64,000 bases of DNA from Salisapilia sapeloensis (GCA_023334545.1 JAADVB010000016.1:1-64000), one strand, 5' to 3'. Positions 52,888 through 63,998 are shown, numbered from the stretch's first letter. Notes: generated by a model from the letters alone, not told the origin. Made by a program: numbers and translations.

Positions 52888-54357
52888 ATGGTCCCTGATC
52901 GATTCGCGAGTGTGTTCCCACCACTTAACCTGTCCGAGTCCGACAAAAAATACCTCGAACACCTAGGACAAAGCCTCATCGAAGAGCACGTGAACGAGTA
53001 CAAAAACTTTATTACTGAACAAGCTGGCACCTTATCCTCGTCCGATTGGCAATTCTTTCGCCAAGACGAAGGCATTAAAGCCTATGTCCGTCGTCGCACG
53101 GACAATGAAAAAGCCCATAAACGTAGTTGGACATGGGCAGCTGCGAAGCCAGTAACTCGCGATAAGACCCAATCCAGCTTAAGTGAAGGATCCAACCATC
53201 AAGACGAATTAAATAGCTTAATCGAGTACCGATGTGTCGGTTCGCATAAAGGATCCTTGTACGATGTTATGTATGGAGCTGTCAATCACACGTTGGAAGA
53301 GATCCGGGTCAAAGGCGAGTTCGTACAGGACGCGACTGTCGATGCTGGTATTTTAGAAACAGTGTTATCTCCGACATTAGAAGACCCTTTCCAGTCTCTT
53401 GTCGTCAAATACCGAGAGCACGCACACAATCCAGCCGTTCGAATGGTGGCCAAAAATATCTCGTTTCTGTACATTGAATACACCGGGCTCGCGAAAATAT
53501 GGAACGACGAATGTATCGGTTTCCGATTACTCCATTCGGTGGAGTTACCTGAGACAAAGGATCGAGATACAAAGACTGCAGTTCGAGCTACTTTTGCAAT
53601 CAGTGCACTGTATCGACAAACCGGTGAAAACGAAGTTCAAACCTTTGAGAAGGATGTGTGTTATAGCGGTGGTGAGCTCCAGAGACCGTTCATGAAACAT
53701 CATGCTGCCTTGGCATTTGCTCGCAATACGGCTCGACTAACTTGGCTGGCAGAAATGAAGAAAATCATGTTTATAATGAAACTGCGGGAACGACAGGAGG
53801 TCGCGTATTCAAGTGAGTACCGAGATACTTGCAAACAGTGTCACAAGCCAGTCAAGAACAAGTCTATCGCCAAGAGTAGTAAGAAGTGTCGACTGTGTCG
53901 AGCAGCACTTTGCACCAATTGCTGTATCAAAAAGCGCATCGTACGTGTAAAATGGGATCAAAAGATCAGCGCTAAGACGTGGAGCATCTGCAAGGATTGT
54001 CTCGCTCTAGTAAACCATCAGGATTCATTCCAAGTGGCGAAAGAAGAGGTAGCGGAGAGATCGCATTATTCGCATTCAAGTGGCAGCAGCAATCGCAACA
54101 GCAACAGCATCAACAGTAGTCAGCATAGTAATAGTGCGATGGAAGGCAATGTGACGGATGATACGTCACCGCCTAATCACTTCACTGAGCGATCTGGAAG
54201 CTTGGTTATGAGTGACCAGGTAGATGACCGAGAATCGATAAGCATGAGCTCTCGGGACTCTGAACTTCGAGGTGCCCATGAGTATGACCATGAAAGTGAT
54301 GAAAGCGATGGGGAAGGTCAGCATCGCATCCAGATGCATAGACTTTCACTAGACTAG
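52888..54357 (+). CDS. START-like domain plus FYVE-type zinc finger protein (paralog)
   Basis: 489 residues from the ATG at 52888 (MVPDRFASVFPPLNLSESD). The START-like region (to about residue 285) contains ISFLYIEYTG and FRLLHSVELPE. The zinc finger (about 312-375) has CKQCHKPVKN, CRLCRAALCTNCCIKKRI and CKDCLA. The C-terminus is a low-complexity Ser/Asn-rich then acidic tail (SNRNSNSINSSQHSNS). It shares the whole layout with the gene at 46465-47709 but adds this tail. Probably a lipid-binding, membrane-associated protein of the oomycete START-FYVE family; the ligand is unknown. Confidence 0.8.
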   Translation: MVPDRFASVFPPLNLSESDKKYLEHLGQSLIEEHVNEYKNFITEQAGTLSSSDWQFFRQDEGIKAYVRRRTDNEKAHKRSWTWAAAKPVTRDKTQSSLSEGSNHQDELNSLIEYRCVGSHKGSLYDVMYGAVNHTLEEIRVKGEFVQDATVDAGILETVLSPTLEDPFQSLVVKYREHAHNPAVRMVAKNISFLYIEYTGLAKIWNDECIGFRLLHSVELPETKDRDTKTAVRATFAISALYRQTGENEVQTFEKDVCYSGGELQRPFMKHHAALAFARNTARLTWLAEMKKIMFIMKLRERQEVAYSSEYRDTCKQCHKPVKNKSIAKSSKKCRLCRAALCTNCCIKKRIVRVKWDQKISAKTWSICKDCLALVNHQDSFQVAKEEVAERSHYSHSSGSSNRNSNSINSSQHSNSAMEGNVTDDTSPPNHFTERSGSLVMSDQVDDRESISMSSRDSELRGAHEYDHESDESDGEGQHRIQMHRLSLD

Positions 54358-56897
54358 TGAGAAGCACAGCTTGTAGGTATGATCTGAATTGAGGTAAAGC
54401 AAGGACGATTAGCCTACTAGGAAGGAAGTTGTTATACACGTAACTTTGCTGCTTTGACTTGTTACGTGTTTCGTGACCATTGAGAGCTTAAAGAGAACAT
54501 CGCCGTGCGTCAAGGCCGGACTCATCATGTATGTCCGTCACATATTGCACGTACACCAATCGTCAATATGTCTGCCCGTCACATTGTTAGTACCTAGGCA
54601 GTGACAAACTCAGTTTACTAAAGGTCATCAATTTCAACAATTAATATCTAGCTCCATATATTTGTAATGTAGAGCATTGGGCGAGCAATGAATGGGTACT
54701 AGCCTTGTGCTAGCACAAAAATGCGAATGAGGAATATGTATCGACTTTGACAAATTGCGATTGTCGAGTGATACAACGTTCAACGAACGAGTAGAGTTTG
54801 AGATACTCGTCAGGTTACTACATGGACTCCTGTTGTTCCCTTGAAAGTTAAGAAGTGATAGTTTACTATTCATATATTGCAAACCAAGCAACCAAGTCCT
54901 TGATTAAACTGAACTGTCGTAGCGTAGTATTACTCGTACCTTCGAGGGTATGCGAGCTTTGAATGAGGAGAGTTAGTGCGGATGCAAAACCACTGGCAGA
55001 AGACAATCCCCTTCACTAATACTCGTCGCCATAGGGAAATGACAGAAGTTGCTAGTATAACTTTCAAGTCAAACTATACTGATGGAAGCCTACCAAGAAA
55101 TATTTGGAAGGATTAAACGCATGCAAGTAGATCTCGTATCGAAACTGAGGTAGAATTAGTTGGTTTTCTTGATCAGCTCCGGTCGTCAACGACCTCTTAG
55201 CTGTTTTTGGAATACTTTCTTGCCACCTCCACGTAGTATGTACCATTTTCCATAGGCACCAGATCTTTTCCGTCAAAATATGGATCCTCTTTAGCGAGAC
55301 CGTTTCGACCCGCGGTCGAAATCGTCAAATCCGATTCTTAAAGTTGTTAACCTCCTACGAAGACGATCGCCCAGTATTGAGTTCCTTCTTCAGAAACTAG
55401 CCTAAATAAAATACTCATAATCGCTGCTTACTATCGCTTGTTTTTCTAGAGCAGCTCCCAGAAAGGTGGGCATGTATTTCAGTCTCACTTTCGTGACTGA
55501 ATTGTTTTTGCAGTTGGCAACGGCTTTAATTGCTGCTGTATGCTTGTATTTATCTCCGTGCTTTACCAAATCCTCCTCCAGGTTACTGGATACGTGTATA
55601 TTACGAGCTTCGAATACCTGCATAAACTGATCGTTTATAACTTCCCAGAAGTGTTGGGTGCATTTCAATCCGTTTAAGCCTTTCTCTTCTCGCAAGGCAT
55701 ATATCCCTTTAGCCAAAACCATATATTAAAATATCGAGCTGTAAGGCTTTATTGTTGCTACTCATGTTGTGTCCGGCAGTTAATGGAACAAGAGCCGATA
55801 CGATTAAAGGAAAAAGAAAAAAGTAGATTGTGATAGTTCATTTTGGAGGACCACGACGGTATCGAATACAGGACACTTCCAGAAATTGGTCGATGAGAAA
55901 ACTTTTTGAAACGAATCTGGCGAGTTTGAAAATGAAGCAGACACTACGCAAAGTGACATCATGCCAAAGTAGACCTTGGATGACGAACTGGAACGTGCCA
56001 TACAGCTCATCCATGCTTCTATCTTTCTTTCGAAAGTCATCTTGATTTCGTTGGCTTCAAAATACTATGAGTGATCTCTAGACCATACCTACTTTGATAT
56101 GCAATCGGAGGTACGAAAGAACTCGAATCATTGGGAAAGTCTTACTATTCTGCTCTGCAGTAATCATGGGTGGATAAGAAGTGCCCCAATCTTCCCGATA
56201 AATGTTTCTCCGCGTCAGTCATTGAAGAGAAATTAAAGTTGGGTGATTCGATTTAAATGGCTTATCAACACACCACTTATTCTTATGACCGAGTACGAAT
56301 AATTGTAAATTATCCTTTGAACACCTGCAAGGCTGTCCGACTGTGAATTTCATGACATTATCTTCTCGTGAAACGTGCAGGTCATTTGGCATTCTGGCAG
56401 ACTTAACTGTGAATTAAGATAGACCCGTGGAGTATATCACCAAACGCATATACTATGAAGAGAAGTCATTGACTTAAGACAATGAGCCTATAAGCCTAGA
56501 GATTTACAGCGACACCCTATGAATGTTAGTATACGAAGAAGCTATAACTCCAGCTGAATGAATATAGTCTAATCGGATTCATTCAGCAAATTCACCATTG
56601 TGCCTTTGCATTATCCACTTAGGCATTTTCTGGTGAAAGCAAGTGTCGATTGACTCCACGTCAGACCATCGCAGTAGCATCTATAATCAGATATCTGGAA
56701 ATCTATATAAATGCAACTTTTCTAGACCAGCGCTGAATCGTCTCGAATAATTACATATATAGCACTTTGCAAAGCAGCAGTAAATGCGCAGAAGCTTCCA
56801 TGCAAGCAAAGTTCGTGGTCAAGTTGCCGCCTTTATATTCGCATTTTGGACACTCGAGTCACAACATTAGGACGAGGAATCCGAAGTCGCGGCCCGA
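54358..56897. other. Gene-poor AT-rich stretch
   Basis: About 2.5 kb without a supported gene apart from the doubtful ORF at 55402-55722. A short perfect inverted repeat is present at 55303-55321 (TTTCGACC, spacer CGC, GGTCGAAA). Confidence 0.5.
55402..55722 (-). CDS. Doubtful ORF, hypothetical
   Basis: ATG to stop, 106 codons (MVLAKGIYALREEKG...). The composition is protein-like (Lys, Glu, Leu, several helices), but there is no signal peptide, no recognised motif and no partner exon in this AT-rich region. It could be a small gene, an exon of a decayed gene or chance. Confidence 0.2.
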   Translation of the reverse strand: MVLAKGIYALREEKGLNGLKCTQHFWEVINDQFMQVFEARNIHVSSNLEEDLVKHGDKYKHTAAIKAVANCKNNSVTKVRLKYMPTFLGAALEKQAIVSSDYEYFI

Positions 56898-58319
56898 ATG
56901 CAGCTCAACGAGTACTTGAACCACATTGGATCTGCGCTGTCGACGAAAGATGGAAAGGCGTTATCTGACCTTTTATCTTTAACTCGACTCCGCGTCGATG
57001 TCGATCTGAGCAACGTCACGCCAGACAAGATCGAGCATCAGTGTCAGATTCAGCTCGCACAGCAGTTCCCTGGCTTTAGTGAAGTCGTAGCGAACTCTGT
57101 CAAAGCTCGGCAATTTCTCATCCAACAAGCGTCAACCGAAGCCTACAATGCCCAGATTGCTGGTGTCATGTAAGCCTCATATGCGCTATATCCATCGAAT
57201 ATAATTCACTCATCTTGTCTGTAGCAAATTTATGGAAGTATTCCGAGGAGAAACAAACTGGGTACTCCCATTCCTACATACACTAACGTACGACACTCGG
57301 ATGGTCGCTACGAAGGTATCTACAGCTCAATAACTCTATAAAATCAAGTAATTAAGCTTTAAATAGGCAGATGAAGACGCATCTGCCAAAGCAGGAGAAG
57401 AGCTGCACGACAATCTCGTACGTATACGATCCTCTTATTCATAAACATGCACCCACTCATATTGTCTGACAATAGAGAGGAGCTGAACAGCACTTAAAAA
57501 AAGGATTCTCAATGGCCGCCAACGACCGAGCACCACCAGAGCACAGTAAGAAGCTCGGAGCGCTCTTTGTCGTAAACCAGCTCTTTAAAATCTACTTTAA
57601 ACTCAACACCATCCACTTGTGCCGAAACCTGATTCGAGCCGTGGAAGGTCCGGCGTTCCCAGCGTTTGAAAAGTTTGGCAAAGCGGATAAAGTCACGTAT
57701 CAGTACTATGTCGGTCGTTTATCCATGTTTGAAGACAACTACCACAAGGCAGAGACGTGTTTGGACTATGCTTGGCGTCACTGTCATAGCGAAAAGCACC
57801 GGAATAAGCGTATGATCCTGCAATTCCTCGTTCCAGTCAAGATGCTCCTCGGTGTCATGCCTTCGCCTCACCTCATGGAGCAGTACTCTTTAGACGAGTA
57901 TAACGGATTGACAGAGGCGACACGTACGGGAGACTTGAAAGGCTTCAACGAGTACCTGTCCAAGTACCAGGATCGATTCATCCAACAGGGTGTCTACTTG
58001 CTCATTGAAAAGCTACGTCTCGTTGTCCATCGGAACCTGTTAAAGAAAGTGTACGTATCATATCGGCAATCGTGATAAAAACATCGACTAACGGCATCGT
58101 AGGTATCTAATTCGACAAAGTCATCAACTGAGACTAGAGGATTTCCAGATCGCTCTATCGACTGTCACGGGAGAAGACATGGATATGACGCAAGTCGAGT
58201 GTCTCGTCACAAATCTCATTTTCAAAGGGTACTTAAAAGGCTACATGTCCCATCAGAAGAAGATGCTAGTCGTAAGTAAAAGCTCGGCGTTCCCATCTCT
58301 TACGGACGTCCCTCCGTAG
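56898..58319 (+). CDS. PCID2: PCI-domain protein, PCID2/Thp1-like
   Basis: Exons 56898-57169, 57225-57315, 57367-57417, 57476-58050 and 58103-58319 give 401 residues; introns are 51-58 nt and all phases agree. The helical N-terminal half leads to a PCI/winged-helix C-terminus: YYVGRLSMFEDNYHKAETCLDYAW, RMILQFLVPVKMLLG, then ECLVTNLIFKGYLKGYMSHQKKMLVVSKSSAFP, matching the end of PCID2. It is the Thp1/PCID2 subunit of TREX-2, which couples transcription to mRNA export at the nuclear pore; CSN12-like proteins are the nearest alternative. It is convergent with the TilS-like gene. Confidence 0.85.
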
Positions 58320-58443
58320 CTTGAGAAAGAAAAGATGTGGCATACAAATGGAGACGATCACTTGTGTTCTCGTTCAAAGTGAAGCTCATGATGTGCTTTC
58401 TTCTTCATCTATCTACGACTTAGTACTTGCTTCATAAGATATT

Positions 58444-59728
58444 TTAAGTGAAATGTACCTTGCAGCCACCTAGAGTCAACTGCTTTCCATTCGGTAGCTT
58501 CGAAATATCATGGACTAGGCGTTGGATGGAGGAAAGGCGTGGAGGAGATGACTTGCCACCTACTTGCTTGATGATTGCCGTCAACACACGTGCCTTTAGT
58601 TCGTCCATCACTGTTGTGTCGTGGATAAAGTCCGTTCTTAGCACGAATACTCCACTATCTAGTGTATTTGTGTGTTTATCGAGAGCAGCTTGCTCTATCG
58701 CATCATTAGTCTCCATTAGCCCTCTTGGTAGCATGTCATTAACGATAGTATACCAGCTACAGTCCATTCTTCCTTAAGTATCGCCATGGACTTTTGGAAG
58801 TTGCTTAGTAGATCCAAAGGTTCGGTGCCTCGTCGTCTTGCCAATGCATCTAATGCCTACAAAATAAAGAGTGAACTACTGAAGAGTAGTTGATGGAGCT
58901 TTACTCGACCTTTCGAATACGCACTCGATCGAATGCATCATCTTCATTCGACTGGTCTTCCACCCACATCCGTCCGAATCGCTGACATGTTTGCTTTAAC
59001 GACTCTTTTGTCACTGACAAGAGTGGACGAACGACTTGCACTTGAGGAGCTGTGTGGAGGTTTGAGATAGACGCCATGCCTGCAAGGCCATTGACGCCAC
59101 TCGCTCGGCCGAGTCGAAACAAAGTTGTTTCCAGTTGATCACCTAAATTATGTGCTACGAAGAGTTTGCTCACGTGATGAAAAGAGCATATATCCCCGAG
59201 TAATTTGTAGCGATAGTCGCGAGCTGCTTCCTCTAACTTACTGAGTTTCGGAATACTATAATCATCTTTTTGGGCTATAAAGTCACTCCAACTGGCTTTC
59301 CCAGTCACATGCGTGATGTGACCAAGGTCCTTGCATAAATCGGACATGTACTGAGCTTCACGTGCGCTCTCTTCACGCAATTGATGGTCGATCGTGATCG
59401 CTAGTAGAGGTGTCGAAATGCTCTTCTCTTGCATATATTCATGCAGCAAAAGTAACAGAGCTAAACTATCTGCTCCGCCGGATAGAGCTACTGCAAATGC
59501 GTAGGAGCCTTCTTCCGTATCATCCAACTGTGAAAGCGTAGAGGTCGATATACCAACGTCATGCAATAGCACTGAAAAATGGTCCGCGGTGACACTTTGA
59601 GTGTGCATGAAGGCATGCTGAGTGGTTCTGTAAGTGCCGGTAGTGTTGCTGACCATTGGAAATGTTGTTGAAAGACTGAAGAGAGACCGAGGTCGCTGGC
59701 ATTGACCGATCATCCTCCGTACCACCAT
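58444..59728 (-). CDS. tRNA(Ile)-lysidine synthetase (TilS-like), probably mitochondrial
   Basis: Exons 59728-58910, 58856-58754 and 58694-58444 give 390 residues. The 59-nt intron 58695-58753 (GTATAC...ACTAATGATGCGATAG) joins two frames that would otherwise look frameshifted. The N-terminal 30 residues are basic and hydroxylated (MVVRRMIGQCQRPRSLFSLS), like a mitochondrial presequence. The N-type ATP pyrophosphatase loop SGGADSLALLLLL, AITIDHQLREESAREA, FVAHNLGDQLETTLFRLGRASG and DQSNEDDAFDRVRIR are TilS motifs. TilS converts C34 of tRNA-Ile(CAU) to lysidine so that it reads AUA. In an oomycete the likely substrate is the mitochondrial tRNA. The C-terminal domain is short and weakly conserved. 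Confidence 0.85.
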
Positions 59729-60031
59729 GATCGAATTGGTCACTTGGCTTGTGTCTGCATTTTGTGTACCGAGCGTACAGAGTATTGTGGAAAGCTCAAA
59801 ATTATAAAGGCTTTTAATTTCTCTCTAATTATTTACTAAAGCACTTCATTTAAATTAAAATAAGCCTTTAACACCGCTTGAGATGTTGATGAAGTAGTTA
59901 TAAAAGTAGCTGCATGATGCCTTTCAAGGACTCGAGGTAGATGATAAGTGGGATAAGACATGCAAGTCTTGATAGAGGACGAGCGGATCCTCTGCCCTTC
60001 TTTCAGTCTCATTCATCAGAAACTCGATTGA

Positions 60032-60609
60032 ATGACTGAAGCGTTAGTAGAGAAAAAGATCCGACTGCTGCAAGAGCAAAAAGTCAAGGCAGATCGACTA
60101 CATGAACTGCTCAACGGTACCTTCCATCTCCGACACACCATAACTTCCTAGTCTAATTATTCATCTATCCAGGCCCAGACGGATTTAATGAAGTCTCTCG
60201 TAAAACTCGCAAGAACCTGGAAGTTGCCATAGTCGTCAGCAAGCGTCCAGGATACTTTCGCTACTACGAACAACCGGAACATGCTCGAGCAAGCATCCGA
60301 AACCACGACATTGAGAAGCTACAGAAACAACTAGCAACTCTACAAAAGGACATTGACCATTTAACCGTTGCCATCGAGCACGAGACCTTTGCAGCTCAAG
60401 TCCAGTTCCCAAAAGACGATCAAGGCTACACAAGTTCATCCATCCAGACGCTTCAGCACTGGTTTTCGACGTATGGAACACCCAAGCAGACAGTCTCGGA
60501 CCGTTATACGACGTTTGCGCCAGCATCCAAGATCTATGGTGGCACGACCCACTACTCTGCGTTTCGATCATTATCTAGCACTATGAAGAAGGGTCGACTA
60601 ACAAAATAA
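60032..60609 (+). CDS. Small coiled-coil protein, unknown
   Basis: Exons 60032-60116 and 60173-60609, joined by a 56-nt intron, give 173 residues. The N-terminus is helical (VEKKIRLLQEQKVKADRLHE), and a second coiled coil covers about 85-115 (IEKLQKQLATLQKDIDHLTVA). Between and after these are Tyr-rich segments (PGYFRYYEQP; SKIYGGTTHYSAFRSL). I do not recognise the family. The coiled-coil plus Tyr-rich style is common in cytoskeletal and axonemal proteins, which is only a hint. It ends 67 bp from the convergent enolase stop. Confidence 0.65.
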
Positions 60610-60676
60610 ATTGCGTTTCCAAGTCATAATTCAAATCGTTCGATTTGATTTATTTGCTATGCGTCGTTAGTTGTTT

Positions 60677-62038
60677 TTAAAAAGTCGAGTACTTGCCGAG
60701 CTTGTCGACGTTACGCAAGTCCTCACCGGCGTAGCGGGAGTTGGCACCCATATCCTCTTCAATGCGAAGCAACTGGTTGTACTTGGCAAGACGTTCCGAA
60801 CGGCACGGAGCACCCGTCTTGATCTGACCAGCCGAAAGACCGACAGATAGGTCAGCAAGGAAGGCATCTTCCGTCTCACCACTACGGTGGGAGGCCATAA
60901 TACCCCATCCGGCCTTCTTGGCCATCGTCACAGCCTGGATACTCTCCGTCACGCTGCCGATCTGGTTCACCTTAAGCAACAAGGCGTTGCAAGCACCGCA
61001 GTCAATAGCCTTCTGGACACGCGTAGGGTTCGTGACCGTCAAATCGTCACCGACAATCTGGACAGAGCTGCCAATGGCCGAGGTCATCTTAACCCACGAG
61101 TCCCAGTCATCCTGGTCGAACGGGTCTTCAATCGTGAAGATCGGGCTCGAGCCCTTGCACTTCTCGATGAAGCCGTTGTACATTTCAATGAGGGCGTCGG
61201 CAGAGACCTTCTCCTTCTCGGCGCTGTTCGGGTTCTTAAAGTCCAAGTTGTAGCGGCCGTCGTCCTTGCCCATGTAGAACTCAGACGCAGCAACATCCAT
61301 GCCTAGCTTGACCTTGTCGGTGTATCCGGCCTTAGAGATGGCTTCCTCAATCAAGTTAATCGCCTCAGCGTTGTCCTGGATGTTCGGGGCAAATCCACCT
61401 TCGTCACCAACAGCCGTGGCATCAAGACCGTAACGAGCCTTGATAACGTTCTTGAGCGTGTGGTACACCTCTGAAGCGATCTTCATAGCCTCCGAGAAGT
61501 TCTTGGCACCAACAGGCAAGATCATGAACTCCTGCATGGCCAAGTTGTTGCCAGCGTGGGAGCCACCGTTAATGATGTTGAAGCTCGGCACCGGCATGCA
61601 TGGCGTCGGGTTACCCGCGAGGTCGGCAATGTGCTGCCACAACGGCACATTCTTGGTGGCGGCACCAGCCTTGCAAGCGGCGAGCGACACAGCAAGGATG
61701 GCGTTGGCGCCAAGCTTCTTCTTGCACCAGCCCCAGTCGTTCTTGGTGGCATCGAGTTCCTCCACCATGTAGTTGTCAAGCTCCGTCTGCTTGGTTTCAT
61801 CCTTGCCGACAAGAGCAGGCGCAATGATCGAGTTGACGTTGTTCACAGCGTTCAACACACCTTTGCCCATGTAGTCTTTACCGCCGTCGCGCATTTCGAG
61901 GGCTTCAAACTCACCCGTGGACGCACCGGACGGCACGGATGCGCGGAACATGCCCTTCTCCGTGGTAAGGTCGACTTCGACCGTGGGGTTACCACGGGAG
62001 TCAAAGATTTGACGGGCTTTAATCGATTGAATCGGCAT
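60677..62038 (-). CDS. ENO: Enolase
   Basis: A single exon encodes 453 residues. Family motifs: [55 protein letters not shown], and the C-terminal [13 protein letters not shown] signature (published as [10 protein letters not shown] plus this block). The enzyme converts 2-phosphoglycerate to phosphoenolpyruvate in glycolysis. The sequence [11 protein letters not shown] carries the short WGWC-type insertion otherwise known from plant and apicomplexan enolases. Codon use is strongly biased toward C-ending codons compared with neighbouring genes, as expected for high expression. Confidence 0.97.
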   Translation of the reverse strand: MPIQSIKARQIFDSRGNPTVEVDLTTEKGMFRASVPSGASTGEFEALEMRDGGKDYMGKGVLNAVNNVNSIIAPALVGKDETKQTELDNYMVEELDATKNDWGWCKKKLGANAILAVSLAACKAGAATKNVPLWQHIADLAGNPTPCMPVPSFNIINGGSHAGNNLAMQEFMILPVGAKNFSEAMKIASEVYHTLKNVIKARYGLDATAVGDEGGFAPNIQDNAEAINLIEEAISKAGYTDKVKLGMDVAASEFYMGKDDGRYNLDFKNPNSAEKEKVSADALIEMYNGFIEKCKGSSPIFTIEDPFDQDDWDSWVKMTSAIGSSVQIVGDDLTVTNPTRVQKAIDCGACNALLLKVNQIGSVTESIQAVTMAKKAGWGIMASHRSGETEDAFLADLSVGLSAGQIKTGAPCRSERLAKYNQLLRIEEDMGANSRYAGEDLRNVDKLGKYSTF

Positions 62039-62688
62039 TGTTGCGGAAGTTTCTTTTGGATCTGGCTTGTGCTCTTCGTGGCAGAATCAAAAATGATCGC
62101 TTTGATCCGAGATCCGTTTTGAGACCGCAGGTTGGACTGGGCGTTGTCATAGATCTCAAAAGGTTTATCCGGATACGATTGGTTGAAAATCTAATTCCAC
62201 CGTGGAATTAGCCTCGTATGCTAAAATTTTTGGTGCTTGGATCTTGTCACATGAGAAACGGCGATCGATCTTGTGCAGCTGCATGTTTTTGTCCAAGAGG
62301 GGCGTTTCCCGCTAGAGTATCGTTATGCATGAAACTACATGCAGTGTTACTTGGATCGGATGCTACTACGTCAATATGCAAAAGCTCGTTCAATTTGCTC
62401 CTCGCTCCATATTGCAGTATACGCTTCAAACTGCTTTTCTAAGTGCGCTATCCAGAGCCTACACAGTTGCAGCACTGCAATAGACTCTTTCTTCTCCTCG
62501 CCTGTTATCTGCAACCTGCTTTTATGAGAATCACTTCCAGATAAAACGTAGCTCCTCGTCTTCAAAGTAACTTCAATACCGTGCAATCACTTTTGTGTAT
62601 TACTTGTCTCACACCCCCTGTTTCCTACTGCGCTCGATGACTGATTCGCATCACGAACGACTGGTTCCAGCCATTCTCGTACTTCACG
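62039..62688. other. Divergent promoter region
   Basis: 650 bp between enolase and the FKBP gene. It holds the palindrome at 62191-62211; no gene is seen. Confidence 0.55.
62191..62211. promoter_or_regulatory. 21-bp palindrome upstream of enolase
   Basis: CTAATTCCAC at 62191-62200, one spacer base, then its exact reverse complement GTGGAATTAG at 62202-62211. It lies about 150 bp before the enolase ATG and 480 bp before the FKBP ATG. A dimeric transcription-factor site is a plausible reading; function not shown. Confidence 0.45.
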
Positions 62689-63774
62689 ATGGGCAAGAAG
62701 AAGAACCAGGCAGCGGCTAAAGGCAAGGCGAACGAGGCGGACAAGATCCAGAAACCTCCGAAGGAAATCGACAATGAAGCAGGTTTCTTCGGTCATGCCA
62801 TTGCGCCCGGTCGATCCCTCCTATGGCCTAACATCGACGAAGACTTTTGCCTCCAATTGAACTCGGCAGCTCTAGGCGCCGATGCCAAGCCTGGTCGATC
62901 CACGCTCTACGTCACGTACAAGAAGACCAAGATTGCACTGTGCTCGCTTACGCCTGGTGCCACGGATCAATTTACGTTGACGCACATCTTCACGCCGGGT
63001 GAACCGGTCGAATTCAAGTGCGAAGGCACCAACTCCATCCACCTCACTGGTCTCATCGAAATCCAGGACGAGGAAACGGGCGATAACGACGGGTATGACG
63101 GCTACGGTGCTGGTGGTGAAGGCTCTGACGTGGATGACGATGACATCGACTATGCTGCGTTCGCTGCTGGTGACAGTGACGAAGAAGAGGAGACTGCTAG
63201 CGACGATACTGCCGATGATAAGGAGGATGAGAACGAAGAAGACCGATTTGAAGTCTTGGAAGAACGTATGCACAATGAAGAGCCGGAAGACGCCAAGACG
63301 AAGGCTGAGAAAGCGGCCGAGAAAATCATCGAAGAGGGAAAGAAGGCCGAGTCCAAGAAGCGTGCCAAGGCCGAGGAAGAGGCTGCCAAGCCTGCCAAGA
63401 AGGCCAAGACCGAGGAGGCTGCTAAGCCTGCCAAGAAGGCCAAAGCCACTCGTGTCAACAAGGGCGTGACCATCGATGAGAAGGCTGAGGGCAAAGGCAA
63501 GCCTATCGCGAAGGGAGCCGCAGTGAGACTCTTGTACACTGGCAAGCTGGAAAATGGGAAGGTCTTTGACTCGAACCAGAACCGTAAGGACCCGTTGAAG
63601 TTCCGTCACGGTTCCGGCGAAGTCGTGAAAGGCATGGACTTCGGCATTGAAGGCATGAAGAAGGGTGGCAAGCGAACTATCACGATCCCAGCCAAGCTCG
63701 GATACGGCAAGCGCGGAGCTCCTCCGGCCATTCCTGGCAACGCGACGCTCATCTTTGACGTTGAACTCATTTAG
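62689..63774 (+). CDS. Nucleolar FKBP-type prolyl isomerase with nucleoplasmin-like N-domain
   Basis: A single exon encodes 361 residues. An N-terminal nucleoplasmin-like domain (about 25-125; FFGHAIAPGRSLLWPN, SLTPGATDQFTLTHIF) is followed by an acidic/basic region with repeats of AKPAKKAK (about 140-260) and a C-terminal FKBP domain (about 262-361; VRLLYTGKLENGKVFDSN, FRHGSGEVVKGMDFGIEGMKKGG, IPAKLGYGKRG). This is the layout of yeast Fpr3/Fpr4 and Drosophila FKBP39, histone chaperone-isomerases of the nucleolus. All three parts are intact. Its antisense frame is long because of the Lys/Glu codon pattern and is not a gene. Confidence 0.92.
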   Translation: MGKKKNQAAAKGKANEADKIQKPPKEIDNEAGFFGHAIAPGRSLLWPNIDEDFCLQLNSAALGADAKPGRSTLYVTYKKTKIALCSLTPGATDQFTLTHIFTPGEPVEFKCEGTNSIHLTGLIEIQDEETGDNDGYDGYGAGGEGSDVDDDDIDYAAFAAGDSDEEEETASDDTADDKEDENEEDRFEVLEERMHNEEPEDAKTKAEKAAEKIIEEGKKAESKKRAKAEEEAAKPAKKAKTEEAAKPAKKAKATRVNKGVTIDEKAEGKGKPIAKGAAVRLLYTGKLENGKVFDSNQNRKDPLKFRHGSGEVVKGMDFGIEGMKKGGKRTITIPAKLGYGKRGAPPAIPGNATLIFDVELI

Positions 63775-63812
63775 ATGCAGAGAAATAGATTTCTTGTTTT
63801 TTTCATAATGAT

Positions 63813-63998
63813 CTACTTGATGATAGCTGATATAATACATGCGTCGACGTTATTGGCGACGCGGCGATCTCGTTGGGCTCTGTACGCTTGTGCGCGGTGG
63901 AGGAAGAAGGAGCGGAGAGTAGACTCACTTTCGATTTCACTGGCTGACGACGCACATGACGTCTCTCGTGGTGAAAGCATCGACGTTAGGAACGATGG
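63813..63998 (-). CDS. Possible 3' end of a gene entering from the right edge
   Basis: A 62-codon minus-strand frame is open to the window edge and ends at a TAG (63813-63815), 38 bp from the convergent FKBP stop. It is Ser/Arg/Ala-rich (SEIESESTLRSFFLHRAQAY), and the DNA here is richer in C and G than the nearby spacers. This fits the compact convergent pattern of the region, but no family is recognised. Confidence 0.35.
   Translation of the reverse strand, partial: PSFLTSMLSPRETSCASSASEIESESTLRSFFLHRAQAYRAQRDRRVANNVDACIISAIIK

Noticed and set aside
58695-58753. Apparent frameshift in the C-terminal part of the TilS-like gene
   Set aside because: A 59-nt GTATAC...ACTAATGATGCGATAG intron joins the two frames exactly.
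62872-63840. 322-codon minus-strand ORF opposite the FKBP gene
   Set aside because: It mirrors the Lys/Glu-rich stretch of the real gene (antisense gives Leu/Phe/Ser runs), starts with a non-ATG codon and matches nothing; the FKBP frame has clear domains.
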